Assembly: GCA_016933045.1 (NCBI GenBank)
Contig: JAFGBR010000011.1
Span: 1-58,869, forward strand
Length of the DNA stretch: 58,869 nucleotides
Source: Marinilabiliaceae bacterium
GTDB taxonomy: Bacteria; Bacteroidota; Bacteroidia; Bacteroidales; Marinilabiliaceae
Direction: 5' to 3'
Shown piece by piece: positions 52,187 through 58,869 of the stretch (positions are counted from its first letter, which is position 1; every line of letters starts with the position of its first letter). Below the pieces are notes generated by a model. That model saw nothing but the letters and a program-made list of their open reading frames with translations, made no database searches and had not been told where the DNA came from. A program made the position numbers and the translations under genes.

Positions 52187-54127
52187 ATGAGTAAATTGAA
52201 TTCAAAAATTCCGGAAGGCTCAGTGGCCGAAAAATGGACCAATTATAAGAATCACCAGAAATTGGTGAACCCTGCTAATAAGCGTCGTTTGGATGTGATT
52301 GTTGTTGGAACCGGATTAGCCGGAGCTTCAGCAGCTGCATCGCTTGGCGAAATGGGGTTTAATGTTAAAAATTTTACCATTCAGGATTCGCCCCGACGTG
52401 CACACTCTATTGCTGCACAGGGAGGTATTAATGCTGCAAAAAACTATCCAAACGACGGTGATTCAGTTTTCCGTTTGTTTTACGATACAATTAAAGGTGG
52501 TGATTACCGTGCTCGCGAAGCTAACGTTCATCGTTTGGCTGAGGTGAGTAACGACATCATCGATCAGTGTGTAGCCCAGGGAGTTCCTTTTGCACGCGAA
52601 TATGGTGGGTTACTTGATAATCGTTCGTTTGGTGGTGCACAGGTAAGCCGTACCTTTTACGCTAAAGGACAAACAGGACAGCAGTTATTAATTGGTGCAT
52701 ACCAGGCTTTAATGCGCCAGGTGAATGCCGGAACCGTTAAAATGTACACACGTACCGAATTAGTTGATATAGTAATTGTTGATGGAAAAGCTCGTGGTAT
52801 TATTGCCCGCGATTTAGTTACCGGTGAGTTGCAGCGTCATTTCGGACATGCTGTTGTTTTGGCAACCGGGGGTTATGGAAATGCATTCTTTTTATCGACA
52901 AATGCAATGGGATCGAATGGTTCGGCTGCCATTAAAGCTTACCAGCGTGGAGCTATGTTTGCTAATCCATGTTATGCACAAATTCATCCTACTTGTATTC
53001 CAGTGCATGGCGAGTTTCAAAGTAAATTGACGTTGATGTCGGAGTCGTTGCGTAATGATGGACGTATTTGGGTGCCAAAGAAAAAAGAAGATGCTGAAGC
53101 TATACGCGCCGGAAAATTAAAACCGGTTCAAATTGCTGAAGATGACAGGGATTACTATTTGGAGCGTCGTTATCCTGCTTTTGGAAACTTAGTACCTCGC
53201 GATGTGGCTTCACGTGCTGCCAAGGAGCGTTGCGATGCCGGTTATGGTGTTGGTGCTACCGGTTTGGCTGTGTATCTCGATTTTAAATCATCAATTGAAC
53301 GTTTGGGTGAAGATACTATTCGTGCTCGTTACGGCAACTTATTTCAGATGTATGAGAAAATTGTTGACGAAAATCCATACGAAACACCTATGATGATATA
53401 TCCTGCTATTCATTATACAATGGGAGGTGTTTGGGTCGATTACGAATTGCAAACTACCATTCCGGGATTGTTCTGTGCAGGCGAAGCTAACTTTTCCGAT
53501 CACGGTGCTAACCGTCTTGGCGCATCAGCATTGATGCAAGGTTTGGCCGATGGATATTTCGTATTGCCATATACCATTCAAAATTATTTGGCCGATGACA
53601 TTCGTACGCCTCGCATGACAGGTGATGAAGCTGAATTTGTTGATGCTGAAAAAGCAGTGAAAGATCGTTTTGAAAAAATCTTAAATATCAAAGGTAATCG
53701 TTCGGTAGACAGCATTCATAAGGAGTTGGGTTTGATTATGTGGGATTTCGTTGGTATGGCTCGTAATAAGCAGGGTTTGGAACAAGCTATTGAGAAAATT
53801 AAAGCTGTTAAAAAAGAGTTTTGGAGCAATGTGCGTATCCCGGGAAGTGGAACCGGAATGAACATAGAACTGGAAAAAGCTAACCGATTGGCCGATTTTA
53901 TTGAGGTTGGTGAACTGATGGCACGCGATGCCCTTAACCGTGAAGAGTCATGTGGTGGTCATTTCCGCGAAGAGTATCAGACCGAAGAAGGCGAAGCGTT
54001 GCGCCAGGACGACAAATTTGCATACGTAGCCTGTTGGGAATACCAGGGAGAAGATAAAGAACCGGTTATGCATAAAGAAGAGCTGGTTTATGATAACATT
54101 AAAATGGTTCAGCGTAATTACAAGTAA
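52187..54127 (+). CDS. sdhA: succinate dehydrogenase/fumarate reductase flavoprotein subunit
   Basis: 646 aa. FAD Rossmann motif [17 protein letters not shown] near residue 40; the His that usually binds FAD covalently is in [14 protein letters not shown]. Active-site pieces are HPTCIP, a [10 protein letters not shown] stretch, [17 protein letters not shown]-like [15 protein letters not shown], and HYTMGGVWV. The length is normal for the b558-linked class. Codon use here is richer in G+C than in neighbouring genes, as expected for a highly expressed gene. Confidence 0.96.
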   Translation: MSKLNSKIPEGSVAEKWTNYKNHQKLVNPANKRRLDVIVVGTGLAGASAAASLGEMGFNVKNFTIQDSPRRAHSIAAQGGINAAKNYPNDGDSVFRLFYDTIKGGDYRAREANVHRLAEVSNDIIDQCVAQGVPFAREYGGLLDNRSFGGAQVSRTFYAKGQTGQQLLIGAYQALMRQVNAGTVKMYTRTELVDIVIVDGKARGIIARDLVTGELQRHFGHAVVLATGGYGNAFFLSTNAMGSNGSAAIKAYQRGAMFANPCYAQIHPTCIPVHGEFQSKLTLMSESLRNDGRIWVPKKKEDAEAIRAGKLKPVQIAEDDRDYYLERRYPAFGNLVPRDVASRAAKERCDAGYGVGATGLAVYLDFKSSIERLGEDTIRARYGNLFQMYEKIVDENPYETPMMIYPAIHYTMGGVWVDYELQTTIPGLFCAGEANFSDHGANRLGASALMQGLADGYFVLPYTIQNYLADDIRTPRMTGDEAEFVDAEKAVKDRFEKILNIKGNRSVDSIHKELGLIMWDFVGMARNKQGLEQAIEKIKAVKKEFWSNVRIPGSGTGMNIELEKANRLADFIEVGELMARDALNREESCGGHFREEYQTEEGEALRQDDKFAYVACWEYQGEDKEPVMHKEELVYDNIKMVQRNYK

Positions 54128-54148
54128 TGGTTTTAAAACGACTTTAAA

Positions 54149-54904
54149 ATGGAAAAAAATATCAATCTCAAAATAAAGGTATGGCGCCAAAACGGACCAA
54201 AAGAGAAAGGCCGTTTCGAAACCTATAATGTTGAGAATATATCGACCGACAGTTCATTTCTCGAAATGATGGATATTCTTAACGAACAATTGATTAACGA
54301 AGGAAAAGAACCAATAGCTTTCGATCACGACTGTCGCGAAGGTATTTGTGGTATGTGTTCGTTATACATTAATGGGCGTCCGCACGGACCTGATGATGAT
54401 GTTACAACATGCCAGTTGCACATGCGCAAATTTAAAGATGGTGAAACAATTACCGTTGAACCTTGGCGTTCTGCTGCGTTTCCTGTAATTAAGGATTTGA
54501 TTGTAAACCGTAATGCTTTCGATCAGATTATTGCTGCAGGAGGATATGTATCTGTTAGTACAGGAGGTGTCCCTGATGCTAATGCTATTCCTATTCCAAA
54601 GCCCGATGCCGATGCTTCGATGGATGCGGCTTCGTGTATTGGTTGTGGAGCATGTGTAGCTGCTTGCAAAAACGGATCGGCAATGTTGTTTGTCTCTGCA
54701 AAAGTAAGTCATCTTGCATTGTTACCACAAGGTAAAGTGGAAGCTGCCCGTCGCGCAAAAGCAATGGTTGCCAAAATGGACGAGCTTGGTTTTGGTAATT
54801 GTACCAACACCGGGGCTTGCGAGGTGGAGTGCCCCAAAGGAATATCGTTAGCAAATATTGCCCGTTTAAACCGTGAGTTTCTTTGTGCAAAACTGCAAGA
54901 CTAA
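54149..54904 (+). CDS. sdhB: succinate dehydrogenase/fumarate reductase iron-sulfur subunit
   Basis: 251 aa. The [2Fe-2S] ligands are in [11 protein letters not shown] plus TTCQLHM; the [4Fe-4S] site is [14 protein letters not shown], and the third cluster is formed from [15 protein letters not shown]. Last gene of sdhCAB, 21 bases after sdhA, followed by a terminator. Confidence 0.96.
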   Translation: MEKNINLKIKVWRQNGPKEKGRFETYNVENISTDSSFLEMMDILNEQLINEGKEPIAFDHDCREGICGMCSLYINGRPHGPDDDVTTCQLHMRKFKDGETITVEPWRSAAFPVIKDLIVNRNAFDQIIAAGGYVSVSTGGVPDANAIPIPKPDADASMDAASCIGCGACVAACKNGSAMLFVSAKVSHLALLPQGKVEAARRAKAMVAKMDELGFGNCTNTGACEVECPKGISLANIARLNREFLCAKLQD

Positions 54905-54929
54905 TGATTATTTAAGGTATTAAAGTTTA

Positions 54930-54960
54930 AAAGCGGTCAATTTTTTGGCCGCTTTTTTTT
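54930..54960 (+). terminator. Terminator of the sdhCAB operon
   Basis: AAGCGGTC pairs with GGCCGCTT around an AT loop and is followed by a run of eight T. Confidence 0.88.
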
Positions 54961-54961
54961 G

Positions 54962-55377
54962 CTGTTATAGTTTTAATAATTCGTTAATATTTTATAATTA
55001 ATTAATTGTGAGGTATTTATGACATACTTGTTTTTTAACTTGTTTATTTTAAGCACATTGTAAATCGGTCTAATGTCATGTTTCAAAATCTAACCATCTA
55101 TTGAGTTTGCAACTGTCGTTAAATAAATTGTTTATTGTTAATAACTTGTTGTGACATTGTTAATAACTTTTAGAATAAAAATTATAATATTTCTTATGGG
55201 GGGGTATTTTTATGCCCGAATTTACTTAATCATACTCCGGAACCCGAAAATGATACGATAAACTCCTTATCGAAAAGTAGAATAGAGAACCCCGGATTTA
55301 AAATGCTTTGAATGAATAATGCTGCACCAGGCAAATGGTAAGAATGGGTTTTTTATAAATATATAATAAGATTTATC
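54962..55377. other. Intergenic region upstream of the tail-fibre/RHS operon
   Basis: About 415 bases without a clear gene. It contains a run of seven G (55198-55204), the longest I noticed in the window, and a short stretch (55210-55310) that is richer in G+C than its surroundings and open in one frame for about 34 codons (containing PEPENDTINSLSKSR, stop at about 55311). It may be a gene remnant. No exact TAnnTTTG promoter seen; TAACTTTT occurs about 55163. Confidence 0.4.
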
Positions 55378-56316
55378 ATGAAATTTGTTTTATACGGAAT
55401 TATGCTTTGTTTATTTTTTAATACTGTTGCGCAAAATTAAGTGCCTAATAATAGTAATAGTCCACTTTATTACTATAATAATAAAGTGGGCATTGGAGTA
55501 TTAACACCTACACACGGAAAGCTTCAGATTTTTGGAAATGATAGTGGCGAAGGAATTGCCTTTAGCTATGGTGCTTATTTAACAAAGATTTGGAGAAACA
55601 GTGCTAACTTTTACATTACGCATGGAGATAATGTGACAAAGGGTATAACTATATATAAAGATGGAGGTTTGGGTGTTGGTTATAGTAGCAGTTTTTTAAT
55701 GAAGTACAAATTGGCAATTAATGGTACCAGTTATTTCGCCAATAATTTAACAATTGAAGGCAGCAATAAAGATATATTAATTAAGAATACCTCGGAAAGT
55801 GAATCAGGAATCAGGTTCTCTGATTCTCAGGATGTTTCTGGTTTGCAAAGTGCAAAAATCATGTTTAATAGTAATACAACTGCTGACAATAAATTGAATT
55901 TTTATATTGGAGCAGATTATAGCAGTACTTATTGGAAAAATGCAACAACTAATAAGAAAGCATTAACTATTGCTAATGATGGTAAAGTTGGTATTGGTAC
56001 AGAAAACCCACAAGCGGAACTGGCTGTAAATGGGACGATTTTAGCTAAAGAAGTTAGAGTATCGGTTACAGATGGAGATTGGCCTGATTATGTTTTTTCG
56101 GATGACTACCAGCTAAAAAACCTAAACGAAGTGGAGGGCTTTATAAACGAAAACAACCATTTGCCCGATGTGCCAAGTGCACAAGCTATGGAAGAAGAAG
56201 GTGTTGATTTGGCTAAGATGAATAAGGTTTTGTTGCAAAAGGTTGAGGAGTTGACTTTGTATATGATTCAACAGCAAAAGGAGATTGAGGCGTTGAAGGC
56301 GAAAGTTAATAAATAG
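55378..56316 (+). pseudogene. secreted tail-fibre-like protein, interrupted by an in-frame stop
   Basis: An ATG at 55378 starts a signal peptide (MKFVLYGIMLCLFFNTVAQN) that runs into TAA at 55438-55440; the same frame continues without a further stop for 291 codons from 55441. The continuation PNNSNSPLYYYNNKVGIGV and the C-terminal VFSDDYQLKNLNEVEGFI, NNHLPDVPSAQ and helical VEELTLYMIQQQKEIEAL are the standard beginning and end of Bacteroidota tail-fibre-like proteins, so the stop splits what was one 312-codon gene. The downstream part has a possible GTG start at 55441 but would lack export. First of three damaged genes in a row; the relatives often stand next to RHS genes. Confidence 0.82.
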
Positions 56317-56352
56317 AAAACTGCTAAGTTTTATTATTAAAACAGAACTACT

Positions 56353-57468
56353 ATGAAAAACAAGATATATCTACTTATAGCATTATGTTATATTGTAACA
56401 ACTGGTACTGCACAAAAAATATCTTTAAATGGTTATGAAGTTGATATTGATAAAGTTCCACTAAATGGGCCACTTCAGCTTGATAACCAAACCAACAAAT
56501 CCAACCAACAAACCCAATTGAAATCGGCAACAACAACGCAGCAAAGTACACATGTATCGGTTTTTAAAGCAAACAACAATAAGTATTTTGCTCTTAGTAA
56601 AAATACAGAGTTTGTTTTGCCAAATAATTCAATTAGTAATAAATCAGGAAAAATAGAAATATATGATGGCAAAGGCTCACTTTTGTGGAGTAAGGAGACC
56701 GAATTGCCGGTTTTGAACTGCAAATTGTCAAATGATGGAAAATATTGCAATGCGATTCTTTACAATTGGACAGAAGTTGAAGAAACTGAGTATTTGATAG
56801 TGTTAGATAAGCGAGGAAAAGAAATATATAAAGAAGAAAATGTTTCACGTATTCACCCCAATTCCAATAAAGATATTTTTTACTATACAAAATTTAATGT
56901 TGATACTACCTATTTAAAATACAACAATCTTGTAAACGGGAATAAGTGGGAAGTTACTGTTCCAAAAAAATCACGTGTTGGAGCAGTATCAGAAAATGGA
57001 AGTAATGCGATTATTTGCTCAAATGAAGGATTGTTCTCATATAATAGCAATGGTAAACTTTTGTGGAGTGAACCATCATTGATAGGGGGGTAGGCTTCAT
57101 TGTCGAAAAATGGAAATTACTTGATTAAACGATGTACAAATGGATCATTTAATATTTACAACAATAATACCGGAACTCTAATCAGTTCTGTAAGCTCTCA
57201 ATATTTTGATGGGGAATTAGGTTATCCATACCATGCTTGTTTTATAAAAAATACAGATGATAAAATTGCGGTAGTTTTCTACTTTAAAACAAGCAAACCA
57301 TTACCAAAAGTTTTAGGGTTGTTTGATAAGGATGGGAAACTTCTACAAATACAGAATATTGGTAGAGAGTTTGCTAAGGTTAAGATCGATTGTATATACA
57401 GCTCTCCAGATATATTGACAATTTTTTATGACGATTTAGAGGTTGCAAAATTAAATGTTCATTTTTAA
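56353..57468 (+). pseudogene. secreted beta-propeller-like protein, interrupted by an in-frame stop
   Basis: The ATG at 56353 opens a frame with a signal peptide (to TGTAQ, about residue 21), a Gln/Asn/Thr-rich linker and WD40/PQQ-like blades (KIEIYDGKGSLLWSKE, LIVLDKRGKEIYKEE). TAG at 57091-57093 interrupts it, yet the same frame resumes with ASLSKNGNYLIKR and runs 125 more codons with matching blade pattern (LGLFDKDGKLLQIQNIG) to 57468. An intact gene would give about 371 aa. A six-G run lies directly before the TAG. I do not know a function; it is 36 bases after the tail-fibre gene and 10 before the RHS gene, so part of one operon. Confidence 0.78.
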
Positions 57469-57478
57469 TTAGTCACAA

Positions 57479-58869
57479 ATGCAAAAGTTTTATAATAAAA
57501 AAAATCATCTAATTATTTTATTTGTCTTATTAAGTATGTGGGCCATTAAGTCACAAAACTTAATAAATCCACTAACTGGAGGTACAGAAAATGTCACTTT
57601 TTTTAGTGATTATGGGCCAAGGCTAATTCTAAGTAGTAATGGGACAATTTTCCATTGGGGGCTTCATTGTCACTTAAAGCTGGATATAGTTTCAAGGCTA
57701 GTTCCTCTGAAGATCTTAGAATTACCACAAAAGACATAGGAGATGATTTTATATTTCAGTTCACTTATGATACTCAGAATAGACTCATTTCCCAAAAAGA
57801 GCCTGGTAAAGATCTCCTTTATTATGTGTATGATAATAAGGATCGAATGATTGCAACACAAGATGGCAATTTAAGGGAGAAAGGACAATGGTTATTTTTT
57901 AAATTTGATCAGTATAATAGACAAATATTAAATGGTATAATTACTAATGCGATTACTTCACAATCTCAGATGCAAGTAATTGTTAATGACTTTTATGCTG
58001 ATAATTCAAAATGGGGGTATGAAATAAGGGATTTGTCAGGTCTGAAGGGTTACACTAATTGTAATTGTTTTCCAGTTACAATTGGAGAGAACGAATTATT
58101 AACGGTTAATTATTATGATGATTATAATTGGTTAAATTGTGATGTGAATGATTATTTTGAGTTGTTAGTTTCTAGATTTTTTAATCATGGTTTTAATGGA
58201 GTTGAAGTTCCTATGATTAATAAACTGGATCATATCAAAGGTCAATTAGCAGGTACATCAGTAAAAGTTCTTGATAATACCAACAAGTGGTTGACTTCAG
58301 TTACATTTTATAATAAAAGATATCAGCCAGTATTGATACAAAAAGATAATTATATTGGAGGAGAGGATGTTATATTATCTGATTATAATTTTACTGGTTT
58401 GGTTAATGAATCTTGGTTATCTCACACCAGTAATTTGAGACAAACTGTTAAAAAGATTATACACCAACTTTATCATTATGACCAACAAGGAAGACTTACG
58501 TCTATTGAAAATCAAATGACTGATTCCCCTTTGTTGACAACAATAGAACAGTATGAATATAATGAGGTCGGACAGTTGAATAAGAAGAGATTAGGTGGTT
58601 CAACAGATAGTGAGTGTGTGCAGATAATAGATTTGATGTATGATATTCAAGGAAGAATATTGCAAATGAATAATCCAGATATAGTGTCAACAGGCAAAAG
58701 GTTATTTGGGATGAGAATTGGGTATGAAAATCTTCTAGATGGTTTATCTGGGATGCCACAATATAATGGTAATGTTTCTTCGCTAGAATGGCGTACTCCT
58801 GAAAATGTTTCAACTGAATCACCAGTGTTTAAGCAGTCGTATTCATTTCATTATGATGCAATGAATCAG
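57479..58869 (+). pseudogene. RHS/YD-repeat protein (DUF6443-like), frameshifted and cut by the window end
   Basis: The ATG at 57479 starts a signal peptide (to IKSQN, about residue 27) and NPLTGGTENVTFFSD, then the frame fails after GTIFHWG. Adding one G to the five-G run at 57657-57661 restores ASLSLKAGYSFKASS, and this frame stays open with no stop to the last base (about 403 codons). It has YD-repeat pieces typical of Bacteroidota RHS proteins: YDTQNRLISQKEPGK, VYDNKDRMIATQDGNLREKG, YDDYNW, KWLTSVTFYNKRYQPV, YHYDQQGRL, YEYNEVGQLNKKRLGG. RHS proteins wrap and deliver variable C-terminal toxins; any such tip and immunity gene lie outside the window. Because a single base is involved, a sequencing slip is possible here. 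Confidence 0.85.

Noticed and set aside
54905-58869. Stop-codon reassignment or read-through as an explanation for the split genes
   Set aside because: Both TAA and TAG interrupt, and both are used as normal stops by intact genes in the window; the third lesion is a frameshift.
1-58869. CRISPR arrays, insertion sequences, integrase or attachment sites
   Set aside because: No regularly spaced repeats, transposase motifs or tRNA-end duplications were seen by eye; the only tandem repeats are coding repeats in the T9SS protein.

Overview
The window is a 58.9 kb stretch of AT-rich chromosome from a member of the Bacteroidota, most likely class Bacteroidia (Bacteroidales/Marinilabiliales type). 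Support for this comes from promoters of the TTTG / TAnnTTTG type, start codons without Shine-Dalgarno sequences, a type IX secretion C-terminal domain, a Bacteroidota-style TonB, b558-type succinate dehydrogenase/fumarate reductase, two GT117 (DUF2723) membrane proteins, and short-leader lipoproteins with a Cys lipobox. Most of it is a housekeeping backbone with small accessory islands. I found no insertion sequence, integrase, CRISPR array or SusC/SusD pair.

Layout: 1-5.3 kb holds gltX, a YedF-like DsrE protein, a ThuA-domain lipoprotein and a CoA-disulfide-reductase-like flavoprotein with three rhodanese domains. 5.5-7.1 kb holds a wrecked APC permease-EIIA-RCK_C gene. 7.3-14.1 kb holds a conserved hypothetical gene, a coupled CPBP protease / M28 peptidase pair, a giant ResB-CcsA fusion for cytochrome c maturation and a guanine-deaminase-like enzyme. 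14.2-17.2 kb is the ribosomal/translation operon rplM-rpsI-rpsB-tsf with structured leaders, closed by a strong terminator. 17.2-19.9 kb holds hflX, tonB, tRNA-Ala(GGC) and tRNA-Gln(TTG). 20.1-30.9 kb is a co-directional run of two tandem GT117 proteins, a polysaccharide deacetylase, purD, a DUF6427-like membrane protein, an AI-2E family transporter and a small outer-membrane barrel. 31-33.6 kb encodes a secreted repeat protein with a T9SS tail. 33.8-40.3 kb is a small carbohydrate cluster (GH106-type, SASA acetylesterase, GH97). 40.5-51.2 kb mixes lipoproteins, a secreted C1B peptidase, dxs, an OmpA lipoprotein, two histidine kinases on either side of frr, and an alpha/beta hydrolase. 51.4-54.9 kb is the sdhCAB (frdCAB) operon.

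The last 3.5 kb is an accessory operon of a Bacteroidota kind: a secreted tail-fibre-like protein, a secreted beta-propeller-like protein and an RHS/YD-repeat protein running off the window end. All three consecutive genes carry one inactivating lesion each (in-frame TAA, in-frame TAG, and a single-base frameshift in a G tract), while nearly every other gene in the window is intact. This decaying or switched-off RHS locus, the gutted APC permease, the triple-rhodanese flavoprotein and the structured leaders upstream of rplM, rpsB and tonB are the features most worth a second look. I did not find a clearly new biological system. All family assignments are from reading motifs by eye, with no database search.
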